A DNA stretch of 64,000 nt, taken from the NCBI RefSeq assembly GCF_011064595.1, contig NZ_JAALJI010000005.1:281943-345942 (forward strand). The letters run 5' to 3'. The position numbers and the translations under genes were made by a program. This document shows positions 45,335-54,262 of this stretch, piece by piece. Each line of letters begins with the position of its first letter. Position 1 is the stretch's first letter. Source of the stretch: Paludisphaera soli. Its GTDB lineage: Bacteria > Planctomycetota > Planctomycetia > Isosphaerales > Isosphaeraceae. The notes beneath the pieces are model-generated. The model was not told the DNA's origin and searched no databases. It was given only the letters and a program-made list of their open reading frames with translations.

Positions 45335-46714
45335 ATGAATCCGTCGAACCGCGCACCGGCCTTGGCCTTGCAGACGCTGATGACGCTGGGGGTCCTGGGC
45401 GATTGGAGCGACGGCCGGCTGCTGGAACTCTATCGCTCGCGACGCCCGGGCGGCGACGAGGCCTTCCAGGTCCTCGTCCGGCGGCATGGGCCGATGGTCC
45501 TCGCCGTCTGCCGGGCCGTCGCCGGCCCCGGCGAGGCCGACGACGCGTTCCAGGCCGTGTTCCTCGTCCTGATCCGTCGCGCGGGCTCCATCCGGAAGGA
45601 GGATTCCCTCGGGCCCTGGCTGCACGGCGTGGCCGTGCGCGTCGCCCGCAAGGCGAGGCGGCGGAGGTCCCGGGACGCCGCGCGGGTCCGCCCGGTCGAC
45701 GCCGGGACGCTCGCCTCCATCCCGGCTCGGCGGCCCGACGCGGGGGGATCGGCGGAGATCGACGCCGAGATCGAACGCCTGCCCGAGCGCGAACGGCTGC
45801 CGCTGGTCCTCTGCACGCTGGAGGGCCTGTCGTACGACCAGGCCGCGCGGACGCTGGGCGTCTCGGAGTCCACGCTCCGCGGGCGGCTCCACCGGGCTCG
45901 CCGGCGGCTGGAGGCGCGGCTCCGATCTCGGGACGTCTCCGTGCCCTCGACGCTCGCGATTCCCGTGCTTCCCAGGGAGCTGCTCGACGCCGTCCTCGCG
46001 ATCGGGAAGGCCGCGACGCCCATCCCGACGACGGCCTCCTCGTTCGCGAAAGGAGCGATCTTCGCCATGGCTTTCTCCCCCTCGAAGTGCGTCGCCGGGC
46101 TGACGCTGGCGACCCTGTTGACGACGCTGGGCGTCCTGGGTTCCGAGGTCGTCGTCGGCCTCTGGTCGCCCCCGCCGCTGGAGTTCCGTTGGACCGGCGC
46201 GGGGACGGGCTCCTCGTCCGCCCCGCCGCGGGAGTTCGCCGCGGCCGGCGCGGCGGACGAGCCGTTCCCGCCGTTGTCGCCCCCCGAGCCGATCCGGCCC
46301 CCCGGATCGACGCCGGCGGAGATCGAGGCCAGGAACCGGGCGATCCGGGCCGCGCTGGAGGCGCCCGTCGACTTCGATTTCCCCGAAGGCGTCGCGCTCG
46401 ATCGCTTCCTCGAGCATCTCAAGGAAGCGACCGCGAAGGGCGATGATCCGGGGATCCCCGTCCACGTCGAGCCGACCGCCCTGGACGGGGACCTCTCCGC
46501 GTACGTCACGAAGTTCGTGTCCAGGGGGAGGCCCGCCCGGGTGGCCCTGAGGACCTACCTCGGCAGCCTGGGGCTGGGGTTCGCCGTCCACGACGGCTTC
46601 CTGCGGGTCGACTCCCAGGCCGCCGCGGCCGAGTATCGGTCGGAGTCGATCGAAGCCCGGCTGGATCGGCTGATCGAACTGCTGGAGGCCCGCGAGGACG
46701 CCGCCCCGCATTGA
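45335..46714 (+). CDS. ECF sigma factor with membrane helix and STN-like C-terminal domain
   Basis: A 459-residue planctomycete-type ECF sigma factor. Region 2 is at about 30-105 (FQVLVRRHGPMVLAVCRAVA, DDAFQAVFLVLIRRAGSI and GPWLHGVAVRVARKA). Region 4 is at about 150-205 (LPERERLPLVLCTLEGLSYD, LGVSESTLRGRLHRARRRL). A hydrophobic helix at about 250-275 and a Pro-rich linker follow. The C-terminal domain (about 335-440) reads VDFDFPEGVALDRFLEHLKE and GLGFAVHDGFLRVDS, resembling secretin/TonB short N-terminal (STN) domains. The helix likely tethers the factor to the membrane, with the C-terminal domain outside. GGGAGG lies 10 bases upstream. Confidence 0.88.
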   Translation: MNPSNRAPALALQTLMTLGVLGDWSDGRLLELYRSRRPGGDEAFQVLVRRHGPMVLAVCRAVAGPGEADDAFQAVFLVLIRRAGSIRKEDSLGPWLHGVAVRVARKARRRRSRDAARVRPVDAGTLASIPARRPDAGGSAEIDAEIERLPERERLPLVLCTLEGLSYDQAARTLGVSESTLRGRLHRARRRLEARLRSRDVSVPSTLAIPVLPRELLDAVLAIGKAATPIPTTASSFAKGAIFAMAFSPSKCVAGLTLATLLTTLGVLGSEVVVGLWSPPPLEFRWTGAGTGSSSAPPREFAAAGAADEPFPPLSPPEPIRPPGSTPAEIEARNRAIRAALEAPVDFDFPEGVALDRFLEHLKEATAKGDDPGIPVHVEPTALDGDLSAYVTKFVSRGRPARVALRTYLGSLGLGFAVHDGFLRVDSQAAAAEYRSESIEARLDRLIELLEAREDAAPH

Positions 46715-46734
46715 TCGAGCCGCGGCCCTTCGGC

Positions 46735-47220
46735 CTAGCCTTCGCCCCGGCGCGCGGCCTCGATCGCGGCGATGTCGATCTTGCCCATCGTCATCATGGC
46801 GTCCGTGGCGCGCTTCGCGGCGGCGCGATCGGGGTCGGTCGTCGCCTCCATCAGCACGCGCGGGGTGATCTGCCACGAGAAGCCCCAGCGATCCTTGCAC
46901 CAGCCGCAATGGCTCTCCTCGCCGCCGTTGCCGACGATCGCGTCCCAGTAGCGGTCGGTCTCCTCCTGGTCCTCGGTCAGGACGATGAAGCTGACCGCCT
47001 CGTTCGGCTTGAACATCGGGCCGCCGTTCAGGCCGAGATACTCCCGACCCATGACGGTGAACTCCACGAGCAACTCCTCGCCCTCGTTCGCCGACGGATT
47101 GTCCGTGGCGGAGGCGTGGGCCTTGCCGACGCGGCTGTCGGGGAACACGCTCGCGTAGAACTCGGCCGCCTTGCGGGCCTCGCCCCGATCGAACCACAGG
47201 CAGGTGATCAGCTCGCTCAT
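46735..47220 (-). CDS. VOC/PhnB-like protein
   Basis: A 161-residue member of the vicinal-oxygen-chelate superfamily, PhnB/3-dmu-9_3-mt group. It has [60 protein letters not shown] and [20 protein letters not shown], all characteristic of the group. Despite an old name these proteins are generally of unknown function. Convergent with the sigma factor. Confidence 0.92.
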   Translation of the reverse strand: MSELITCLWFDRGEARKAAEFYASVFPDSRVGKAHASATDNPSANEGEELLVEFTVMGREYLGLNGGPMFKPNEAVSFIVLTEDQEETDRYWDAIVGNGGEESHCGWCKDRWGFSWQITPRVLMEATTDPDRAAAKRATDAMMTMGKIDIAAIEAARRGEG

Positions 47221-47559
47221 CTTCTTCTCCTCAATCGCCGCCGATCGGCGGGACGCGGGGCGCCCGTTCTCGCCCCGAAAGATTCCCGTCCGCGGGGATT
47301 GGAATCTTTTATCGGCGAGAAGTCAACGGGTGTACAGTATAAATCCGGGGCGGGGGGGCAAGTCCTGAAGTTCCGCGGGGGGGCCGCTTTTGGTGGTTTA
47401 TCTGGATGGAGTCTGGTATCAATCGATGAGGGTCGAGGTGAGGGACCGGGTCCTCGACGAGCACCTGCTGGGCGGCCGGGTCGTGGCCGGGCGCGCGTTC
47501 GCGGGCGATCCCAGGGGCGGGCCGACGCCGGCGGGCCCGGGTTGGGGGGGAGCGTCGTC
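47221..47559. other. Intergenic region between divergent genes
   Basis: This 339-base gap has an AT-rich patch (47300-47345) with TATAAA/TATACT-like hexamers, but no -35 at a proper distance on either strand. A possible plus-strand leader frame (GTG 47390) overlaps the next start and was not accepted. Confidence 0.4.
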
Positions 47560-48978
47560 ATGGAGTCCTCCAGGATCCTCGGCAAGGTCGGCCTCCCGGC
47601 CGTCGGGCTGATCGCCGCGACGATCGCGTTCGGGATCGTCGCGCCGGAATACTGGTGGGGCGACGGCTACGGCCAGATCGCCCGCGCGCAGCCGATCGAG
47701 CAGATGGAGGTGGTGCGTCGCGTGGCGCGGGAGTGTCCGCCCGAGAAGCGGCCGACGCTGCTGCGACGGGTGGCCGACCTCGACGGCGGCGAGGGCCTGG
47801 CCACCGAGCTGCTGCTGGCCGTGATCGAGTCCGACCCGGGCCACGCCGACCCGCTGCTGGAAGCCTACCGCGAACGGTTCCCCATCTCCCCGATGCTCAA
47901 CGCCTGGACGATCGAGGCCAGGCTGGGTCAGGGGCGGTTCGACGAGGCGGTCCGCCTGCACCGCGAGGCCCTGGCCGACCTCGGCGGCGCGGAGGCGGCC
48001 CGGCGGGGTCTGGTGGACCGGTTCGCGCGGCAGATGGCCGAGGCCGGCCGCCCGGTGGAAGCCTACGTCGCGGCCGACGCGCGCGACGCCGAGGACACCT
48101 TCCGGGCCATCGCCGAGCGGCTGGAGCAGAGCTGCAACCTGGGCGACGCGGAGGCCGCCGTCCCCCTGCGGGCGCTGGTCGCGGCGCGCGAGGCCCGGTC
48201 CGGCCCCTCCGCCTGGACGAAGTTCTACGCGGGCCTCGTCGCCGAGGTCTCGGGCGACGACGAGTCCGCCCAGCGGCTCTACGCCGAGGCGAGCCGCGCG
48301 GCCCGCTCGGACGCCGATCCGTCCGTCGGCACGGCCCCGGCCCCGGCCCCGGGGCTCGGCTCGGACCGCTTCCAGAGGCGTCGTTTGGGCTGCCTGGTGC
48401 GGCTGGGGCGCTGGGAGCAGGCCTACGAGGAGTGCACGCCCGTCGAGGACGCCTTCGACCTGATCGGCCTCAACCTGCAGCTGAAGGGGCGGATCGACGA
48501 CCTGGCCAGGCTCGTCGAGCGGCATCGCCCGAAGTTCCCGGAATCCCCCACGGTCGTCTACTGGGACGCGATGACGCACTGGGAGCGAGGCGAATACGCG
48601 GAGGCGGTCGCGCTCTTCGACGCCCACCTGCGGTCGCCGAACCCGATCCGCCGCTACGACTCGGAGGCGACCGCGAAGAAGTTCCGCAGCCTCATCCGGC
48701 TCGACCGCCTGGACGAGGCTCGCGCGATGCTCGACGGCCCCCGCTCCCGGCGCTGGTCGCTCAGTCCGATCTGGAGGATGATCGTCGCCGCGAAGGCGGG
48801 CGACGAGGCCGCGCTCGGGCCCATGCTGGAGGCCTACGCGGCGGGCCGCAGCGACGGCGCGGCCGACGCCTTCGCCGACCCCGACCTCGGCCCGTTGCTG
48901 CGGGCCTCGGGCCGAACCGCCCCCGCCCCCGCCGGCGCCGACGCGAAGGCCCCGCCCCCCGGCTCGGCTTCACGCTGA
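47560..48978 (+). CDS. Membrane-anchored TPR-like protein
   Basis: A 472-residue protein with one N-terminal membrane or signal helix (KVGLPAVGLIAATIAFGIVA). The remainder is composed of paired helices with TPR character: LEAYRERFPISPMLNAWTIE, EARLGQGRFDEAVRLHREAL and YWDAMTHWERGEYAEAVALF. GGGGGGG lies upstream of ATG 47560. Probably an outward-facing scaffold. No partner gene is evident. Confidence 0.75.
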   Translation: MESSRILGKVGLPAVGLIAATIAFGIVAPEYWWGDGYGQIARAQPIEQMEVVRRVARECPPEKRPTLLRRVADLDGGEGLATELLLAVIESDPGHADPLLEAYRERFPISPMLNAWTIEARLGQGRFDEAVRLHREALADLGGAEAARRGLVDRFARQMAEAGRPVEAYVAADARDAEDTFRAIAERLEQSCNLGDAEAAVPLRALVAAREARSGPSAWTKFYAGLVAEVSGDDESAQRLYAEASRAARSDADPSVGTAPAPAPGLGSDRFQRRRLGCLVRLGRWEQAYEECTPVEDAFDLIGLNLQLKGRIDDLARLVERHRPKFPESPTVVYWDAMTHWERGEYAEAVALFDAHLRSPNPIRRYDSEATAKKFRSLIRLDRLDEARAMLDGPRSRRWSLSPIWRMIVAAKAGDEAALGPMLEAYAAGRSDGAADAFADPDLGPLLRASGRTAPAPAGADAKAPPPGSASR

Positions 48979-49038
48979 GCGATGGGGAGGCGGGGCCGTC
49001 GGTTTCGCGTCTTCTCGACCTCGGCGGGCGGGCGCCCG

Positions 49039-49626
49039 TCACCGGGGGAAGACATACCTCGGCGCGGCCTGCTGAGGCTGGTAGCCGGGGGCGGCGTACT
49101 GATACTGCTGCGGCTGGACGACCGAGCGGACCGCGTCGGCGTAGCGCTGGGTCGTCGTCTGAGGATAAGGCTGCTGGAACGGCGTGTAGGCCTGCTGCGG
49201 CTGGGTGTAGCCGTAGCCGCTGTAGGTCGGCTGCTGGTACGGCGTCGTGTAGCCCGGCTGGATCGGCTGGGCGTAGCCGTTGGCGGCGGGCTGGACGTAT
49301 TGCGTCGGCACGTAGCCGTTGGCGGCCGGCTGGCGGTAGGGCTGCTGGACGTAGCCGTTGGGGGCGTAGGTCGGCTGCTGGGTCGTCCACTGGCCGGTGG
49401 TCGGCGAGTAGTAGGTCATGCCCGGCTGCTGGTAGGGGACGGGCTGGGCGACCGTGGTCGGCCGGGTGGTCTGACCCTGGATCAGGTTGGAGACGGCGTT
49501 GAGCCGGGCCGCCGTGGAGTTCGGCTGAACGACCCCCTGCGCCCGGGCCGAAGCCCCACCTACGATTCCCGAAGCCAGCAAAGCGGCCGCCCCGAATCCC
49601 AGGGCCTTCGCGTGGATGATGTTCAT
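49039..49626 (-). CDS. Secreted Gln/Pro/Tyr-rich protein 1
   Basis: A 195-residue protein with a signal peptide (MNIIHAKALGFGAAALLASG...SARAQ). A short ordered part (NSTAARLNAVSNLIQGQTTR) is followed by about 140 residues of low complexity built from Y-x-Q-P, PAANGY and QQPTY units. It resembles structural or adhesive extracellular proteins in composition only. Two similar genes lie just upstream on the same strand (49850 and 50531). Confidence 0.78.
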   Translation of the reverse strand: MNIIHAKALGFGAAALLASGIVGGASARAQGVVQPNSTAARLNAVSNLIQGQTTRPTTVAQPVPYQQPGMTYYSPTTGQWTTQQPTYAPNGYVQQPYRQPAANGYVPTQYVQPAANGYAQPIQPGYTTPYQQPTYSGYGYTQPQQAYTPFQQPYPQTTTQRYADAVRSVVQPQQYQYAAPGYQPQQAAPRYVFPR

Positions 49627-49849
49627 AGTTCGATCCTCCTCGGTCTCGGTCAGTTCGCGAGATTCGCACCCACCGTCGGCCTCGGCGGCCGACTTCGTCC
49701 TGCGGGCGTCGGAGGATGTTCTTGCATTCGGGATGCCAAGGCCAGCCCTCTTCGCAGACCGTCGGGGCCGAGGCGGCCGGTGCCCGATGGGGCGTCGTGA
49801 CGATCCGGGAGGGCCGGTTCGGGACGCCCAAGGCCGGCATGGCGGCCGG

Positions 49850-50353
49850 TTACCGGGGCCGGAGCGAGGGAACGGTCGCGTTGAGTTGGGGAACGGTCGC
49901 GTTGAGCTGGGGGAGGGCCGCGTTGAGCTGGGGCACGCCCGCGTTGAGCTGGGGCACGCCCGCGTTGAGCTGGGGGACGCCGAACGAGGAATTGCCCGCC
50001 GCCCCCCCCGGCTTGACATAGGGCTGGAAGGTCGGGGCGGCGCCGCTCGCGTCATAGGAGCCCGGCCCGTAGAAGCCCGCGCCGCCGTAGGGCGAGAGGC
50101 CGCCGCCGTAAAACCCGGCTCCGCCGAAGCCGCTGTAGCTGCCGTACGCGCCATAGCTGTAGCCGCCGTACGCGCCGTAGCCGTAGCCGTAGCCGGGAGC
50201 GCCGTAGCCGTAATATCCATAGCCCGACGGGGCGATGGTGGTGGGGACGAGCACGTCCTGCGCCTCGGCCTTCCCCGGGGCCGTCGCGAGCCCCAGGGCC
50301 GCCAGCAGCAAAACCCGCCCGAACATCCGCATGGTCCGTCGCGTCGCGTTCAT
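49850..50353 (-). CDS. Secreted Gly/Tyr-rich protein with VPQLNA repeats
   Basis: A 167-residue protein: signal peptide (MFGRVLLLAALGLATAPGKAEAQ), a Gly/Tyr-rich segment (GYGYYGYGAPGYGYGYGAY and similar), then a C-terminal tandem array of a seven-residue unit, G/T/A-VPQLNA, repeated about six times. The start is ATG 50353 or an in-frame ATG eight codons later. Composition suggests an extracellular matrix or surface-fibre protein. Confidence 0.78.
   Translation of the reverse strand: MNATRRTMRMFGRVLLLAALGLATAPGKAEAQDVLVPTTIAPSGYGYYGYGAPGYGYGYGAYGGYSYGAYGSYSGFGGAGFYGGGLSPYGGAGFYGPGSYDASGAAPTFQPYVKPGGAAGNSSFGVPQLNAGVPQLNAGVPQLNAALPQLNATVPQLNATVPSLRPR
49862..49985 (-). repeat. 21-bp tandem repeats encoding VPQLNA
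   Basis: About six copies of a 21-base unit (TTGAGCTGGGGCACGCCCGC-type on the plus strand) encode the C-terminal repeats of the Gly/Tyr-rich protein. Confidence 0.85.
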
Positions 50354-50530
50354 CGCACGTCTCCTGGCCCCGCTCGATCTCGGCCGTCCGATCGCGGCAT
50401 GGGGAAGTATACGCGAATCGAGGGCCGCCGTGGCACGCGGATTCGCGAATAATCCATTGATGTGGAATCCAGGGCGGTTCCAGGCGGGGCCCGGAGCGTC
50501 GGGCCCCGCCGCGATCGCCGACCCGGAGGG

Positions 50531-51043
50531 TCAGCCGGGATAGACGATCAGGTTGGCCTGCGGCTGATAGGCGGGGGCCTGCTGGGGCTGGACGTACTGG
50601 TACTGCGGCTGCTGGTAGACCGGGGCCTGCTGGGGCTGGACGTACTGGTACTGCGGCTGCTGGTAGACCGGCTGCGGGGCGTACTGGTATTGCGGCTGCT
50701 GGTACATCGGCTGGGGCTGGGCGTAGCCCTGGTAGCCGGACTGGTAGTAGATCACCTGCTGGCCCTGGGGGTAGTACGGGGGCGGCTGGTAGTTCACGAA
50801 CGGCGGGGCGTAGCCGGGGTAGCCGCCGTTAACGTAGGAGCCGTTCCTGATGAACACGTTCTCGGGCGTGCCGTTGATGCCGCGGGCGGCGTCGCCGATG
50901 CCCCCCAGCAGGTTGCCCACGCCGTTCATGATGATCGCGGCGTTCTGCGCGTCGCTCTGGGCCCGGGCCTCGGGGCCCGCGACCGCCGCCGCCAGCAAAA
51001 CCGCCGCACCGATCCCGAGCAGGCTGACACCGTGGATTCGCAT
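50531..51043 (-). CDS. Secreted Gln/Pro/Tyr-rich protein 2
   Basis: A 170-residue protein: signal peptide (MRIHGVSLLGIGAAVLLAAAVAG), an ordered segment of about 40 residues (SDAQNAAIIMNGVGNLLGGI), then repeats of YQQPQYQYVQPQQAPV. The N-terminal ordered part and the repeat style are shared with the 49039 protein, so the two are likely paralogues. It is the most upstream of the three secreted low-complexity genes. Confidence 0.78.
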   Translation of the reverse strand: MRIHGVSLLGIGAAVLLAAAVAGPEARAQSDAQNAAIIMNGVGNLLGGIGDAARGINGTPENVFIRNGSYVNGGYPGYAPPFVNYQPPPYYPQGQQVIYYQSGYQGYAQPQPMYQQPQYQYAPQPVYQQPQYQYVQPQQAPVYQQPQYQYVQPQQAPAYQPQANLIVYPG

Positions 51044-51379
51044 GGATTCATTCTCCTGTGGTCAGGCGTTATTGCGTCCCCCGTTCGTCGCGGGGTTCGG
51101 TTGTGCGGGTTGTTACGGCCTTGCGGCCCGGGGCTTACACGGCTCGAAGGGCGGAAACCGCCCGCATCGCCGCGACAGCTTGTCGCGAAAGGGTTTAAGC
51201 GATCGAAAAAAGGTTGAGAAAATCCGCGTCGGCTTCGGTCGGCCGGCTTGATCAGGCGTGCAACGAGCGCGTCCCGCGTCCGGGACGGGCGTCGACGGCT
51301 TGACCTCGGGGGCGAGGTCGGGGGACAGTGGGGCCTGCGGACGCCAGACGGGAGATCCCGCGATCGGGGAGGACGGCCG
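51044..51379. other. Intergenic region upstream of the oxidoreductase pair
   Basis: This 336-base gap separates the secreted-protein gene from the divergent iron-sulfur subunit gene. No promoter is convincing; a GGGGAGG ribosome site precedes ATG 51380. Confidence 0.4.
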
Positions 51380-51865
51380 ATGGGCGCGGAGGCGGCGGTT
51401 CGGTTCACGGTGAACGGCGAGGCGCGCGAGGTCGAGACCGACCCCGACCGCACCCTGCTGGACGTCTTGCGGGAGGACCTCGGGCTCCCGGGGACCAAGT
51501 ACGGCTGCGGCGAGGGCCAGTGCGGCGCATGCTCGGTGCTGGTCGAGGGCCGGCGGATGAACGCCTGCCGCACGGCCGTCTCGAAGGTCGAGGGCCGCTC
51601 CGTGGTCACGATCGAGGGGCTGGCGAAGGGGGACGAACTCCACCCCGTGCAGCGGGCCTTCCTGGAAGAGAACGCGTACCAGTGCGGGTTCTGCACGGCG
51701 GGCATGATCGTCGCGGCCGTCGCGCTCCTGGAGGCCAACCCGGCGCCCAGCGACGACGAGATCGCCGCCGGGATGGACCGGAACCTCTGCCGTTGCTGCA
51801 GCTACCCGAAGATCGTCAAGGCCGTGCGGCGGGCGGTCGAGCTGACCGGGGGAGGCGCGCGATGA
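51380..51865 (+). CDS. [2Fe-2S] subunit of a molybdenum oxidoreductase
   Basis: A 161-residue small subunit (IorA type) carrying electrons from the molybdenum subunit. The plant-type cluster motif is YGCGEGQCGACSVLVEG...C. The second cluster is CGFCTAGM and CRCCSYPKI, where most relatives have CRCTGY. It starts at 51380 with GGGGAGG upstream. Its stop overlaps the start of the large subunit (ATGA), so the two are coupled. Confidence 0.93.
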   Translation: MGAEAAVRFTVNGEAREVETDPDRTLLDVLREDLGLPGTKYGCGEGQCGACSVLVEGRRMNACRTAVSKVEGRSVVTIEGLAKGDELHPVQRAFLEENAYQCGFCTAGMIVAAVALLEANPAPSDDEIAAGMDRNLCRCCSYPKIVKAVRRAVELTGGGAR

Positions 51866-54090
51866 AGGCCCGAGACGACTGGAAGGCCGAGGCCCTGAAG
51901 GCCGCGGGGGTGCCCGCCGACTACGACGAGCCGGTGGACCTCGTCCCCTATCGCTTCGACGAGACCGCCGCGTTCGAGCCCAGCCGCCGGGGCGTCTTGA
52001 AGGTCCTGGGGGCGGGGCTCTTGATCGCCGTCGCGGCCGACGCGGCCCCGGCGAAGGGGGAGGAGCCGGCCCCTCGGCGTCGCGGGGGCGGCCGCGGCGG
52101 CGCCTTCGGCCGGGGCGCGGCGACGATGGCGGCGCGGCTGCACCTGGGCGAGGACGGCTCGATCACCGTGCTGACCGGCAAGGTCGAGTGCGGCCAGGGC
52201 GCCCGCGCCGAGCTGGCCCAGGCCGCCGCCGAGGAGCTGCGCGTCCCGTTCGATCGTGTTCATCTCATCATGGGCGACACCGGCGCCGTCCCGGACGACG
52301 GCGGCACCTACGGCAGCCTCTCCACCCCGGCCACAGTCCCGGCGATCCGGCTCGGCTGCGCCTCGGCCCGCGAGCTGCTGGCCGCGACCGCCGCGCGGCG
52401 CTGGGGCGTCGAGCCGGCCGACGTGACGGTCGACGACGGCCGCGCCCGCTCCGCGAAGAAGGCCGACGAGTCGCTCGCCTACGCCGACCTGGCCCGCGAC
52501 CCCGAGGCCGCCCGCGCCATGGCCGCGGCGGTCGCGCCCGACGTGGCGCTCACGCCGGTCTCGGCGTGGAAGACGCTCGGAACCTCGATCCCCAAGCCGA
52601 CGGGCCGAGCCATCGTCACCGGCTCGCATGAGTATCCGTCCGACGTCGTCCGCCCGGGGATGCTCTACGGCAAGGTCCTCCGCGCCCCGCGCTACCGGGC
52701 CGAGCTGAAGGCCGTGGACCTCGCGCCGGCGAAGGCCATGCCCGGCGTCGTCGCGGTGCGCGACGGCGACTTCGTGGGCGTCGCCGCCCCGACTTCGGCC
52801 CGCGCGCAGGCCGCGCTCGACGCGATTGCGAAGACCGCCGAGTGGACCGCGCCGCCGCACCCGTCGAGCGAAGACCTTCCGAGGCACCTGCGCGAGCACG
52901 CGCAAGGGGGGCTGCCGGACCGGCCGATCTTCGAGGAGGGGGCGAAGGGGCTGAAGGCGTCGTACGACGTGGCGTACATCCAGCACGTCCCGATGGAGCC
53001 CCGCGCGGCGGTGGCCGAGTGGGAGGACGGCAAGGTCACGGCCTGGGTCGGCACCCAGGTTCCGTTCAACGTCCGGGGCGAGCTGGCGCGGGCCTTCGGC
53101 CTGGCCGACGACCGGGCGCGGGTGGTCGTGCTCGACTTCGGCGGCGGCTTCGGCGGCAAGCACTCGGGCGAGTACGCCGTCGAGGCCGCGAGGCTGGCGA
53201 AGGCGGCGGGCCAGCCCGTCCGCGTCGTCTGGACCCGGGCCGAGGAGTTCGCCTGGGCCCAGTTCCGCCCCGCCGCCGCGATCGAGATGGAGGCCGCGCT
53301 CGACGACGACGGCGGCATCGCCGCCTGGCGCCACCTGAACGTCAACTCCGGCGGCGGCTCGATCCAGCCCCCGTACCGCGTGGGGAAGTCCGACTGCCGG
53401 TTCCTCCAGTCCGACGCCCCGCTGCGGCACGGCTCGTACCGGGCGCTCGCCAGCACGGCCAACACGTTCGCCCGCGAGTCCTTCGTCGACGAGCTGGCCG
53501 CGCTCGCCGGCCGCGACCCGCTGGCCTTCCGCCTGGCCCTCATCCAGGAGCCCCGGCTCCGCGACGTGCTGGCCGAGGCCGCCGCCAAATTCGGCTGGGA
53601 CGAGCGGTCGAAGCTCAAGGAGCCGAACAAGGGGGTCGGCCTCGCCTGCGGGACGGACAAGGGGGGCTTCGTCGCCGCCTGCGTCGCCGTGACGATCGAC
53701 CCCGAGGACGGCGCGATCGCCGTCGACCACGTCTGCCAGGCCTACGAGTGCGGCAAGGTCCTCAACCCGGAGAACCTCCGCACCCAGGTCGAGGGGGCGC
53801 TCGTCATGGGCCTCGGCCCCGCACTCAGCGAGGCGATCGAGTTCCGGGACGGGATGGTCACGAACGGCTCGTTCCGCGACTACCGCGTGCCCCACTTCGA
53901 GGACCTGCCGACGAAGCTGGAAGTCCACATCCTCGACCGCGCCGACCTCCCCTCGGCCGGCGCCGGGGAGACGCCGATCATCGCCGTGGCCCCGGCGATC
54001 GCCAACGCGGTCTTCGCCGCCACGGGAGTCCGCGTCCGCACCATGCCGATCCGGGTCCCCGACCCGAAGCGGGAGGCCGCCGGGTCGTGA
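51862..54090 (+). CDS. Molybdopterin-binding large subunit, isoquinoline oxidoreductase type
   Basis: A 742-residue large subunit of the xanthine-oxidase family, IorB-like single-subunit type. The N-terminus has a twin-arginine-like signal (SRRGVLKVLGAGLLIAVAAD), so the complex is probably exported. It has GKVECGQGARAELAQAAAEE, VVLDFGGGFGGKHSGEYAVE, PRAAVAEWEDGKVTAWVG and a C-terminal SAGAGETPIIAVAPAIANAV with the catalytic Glu region. The substrate (an aldehyde or N-heterocycle) is unknown. No maturation factor is nearby. A clear terminator follows. Confidence 0.92.
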   Translation: MKARDDWKAEALKAAGVPADYDEPVDLVPYRFDETAAFEPSRRGVLKVLGAGLLIAVAADAAPAKGEEPAPRRRGGGRGGAFGRGAATMAARLHLGEDGSITVLTGKVECGQGARAELAQAAAEELRVPFDRVHLIMGDTGAVPDDGGTYGSLSTPATVPAIRLGCASARELLAATAARRWGVEPADVTVDDGRARSAKKADESLAYADLARDPEAARAMAAAVAPDVALTPVSAWKTLGTSIPKPTGRAIVTGSHEYPSDVVRPGMLYGKVLRAPRYRAELKAVDLAPAKAMPGVVAVRDGDFVGVAAPTSARAQAALDAIAKTAEWTAPPHPSSEDLPRHLREHAQGGLPDRPIFEEGAKGLKASYDVAYIQHVPMEPRAAVAEWEDGKVTAWVGTQVPFNVRGELARAFGLADDRARVVVLDFGGGFGGKHSGEYAVEAARLAKAAGQPVRVVWTRAEEFAWAQFRPAAAIEMEAALDDDGGIAAWRHLNVNSGGGSIQPPYRVGKSDCRFLQSDAPLRHGSYRALASTANTFARESFVDELAALAGRDPLAFRLALIQEPRLRDVLAEAAAKFGWDERSKLKEPNKGVGLACGTDKGGFVAACVAVTIDPEDGAIAVDHVCQAYECGKVLNPENLRTQVEGALVMGLGPALSEAIEFRDGMVTNGSFRDYRVPHFEDLPTKLEVHILDRADLPSAGAGETPIIAVAPAIANAVFAATGVRVRTMPIRVPDPKREAAGS

Positions 54091-54095
54091 GGCCG

Positions 54096-54120
54096 GCGGG
54101 GTGAACGACCCCGCTTGTTT
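54096..54120 (+). terminator. Rho-independent terminator of the oxidoreductase pair
   Basis: The stem GCGGGGT/ACCCCGC with a GAACG loop is followed by TTGTTT. It begins six bases after the stop. Confidence 0.78.
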
Positions 54121-54158
54121 GAAAACCGTTGAATCCTCTTAAGGAATTGGTCGATATC

Positions 54159-54188
54159 TTGACGGGTCCATGGTGGGACATGTATAGC
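54159..54188 (+). promoter_or_regulatory. Promoter of the Hint operon
   Basis: TTGACG (54159) and TATAGC (54183) are spaced by 18 bases, about 75 bases upstream of the first Hint gene and right after the terminator of the previous operon. Confidence 0.5.
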
Positions 54189-54192
54189 ATGT
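54178..54192. promoter_or_regulatory. Palindrome over the Hint promoter -10 box
   Basis: ACATG-TATAG-CATGT is a perfect inverted repeat centred on the -10 box. It could be an operator; no regulator gene is adjacent. Confidence 0.35.
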
Positions 54193-54262
54193 AGTGATGA
54201 AAGGCTCGGGGAGCCTCGGCCGGTTCCGGCCGCTCCCCCTCCGATTCCTGGAGGCGCCGAAC

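Noticed and set aside
47300..47345. TATACT/TATAAA hexamers as a promoter of the VOC gene
   Set aside because: The best -35 candidate is only 14 bases away on the minus strand, and no -35 is found on the plus strand.
47390..47611. Short GTG-start frame MVVYLDGVWYQSMRVEVRDR upstream of the TPR gene
   Set aside because: It overlaps the start of the TPR gene by about 50 bases and ends in low-complexity sequence; no independent support.
51802..53928. 708-codon minus-strand frame across the molybdenum subunit
   Set aside because: Antisense shadow of a strongly supported enzyme.
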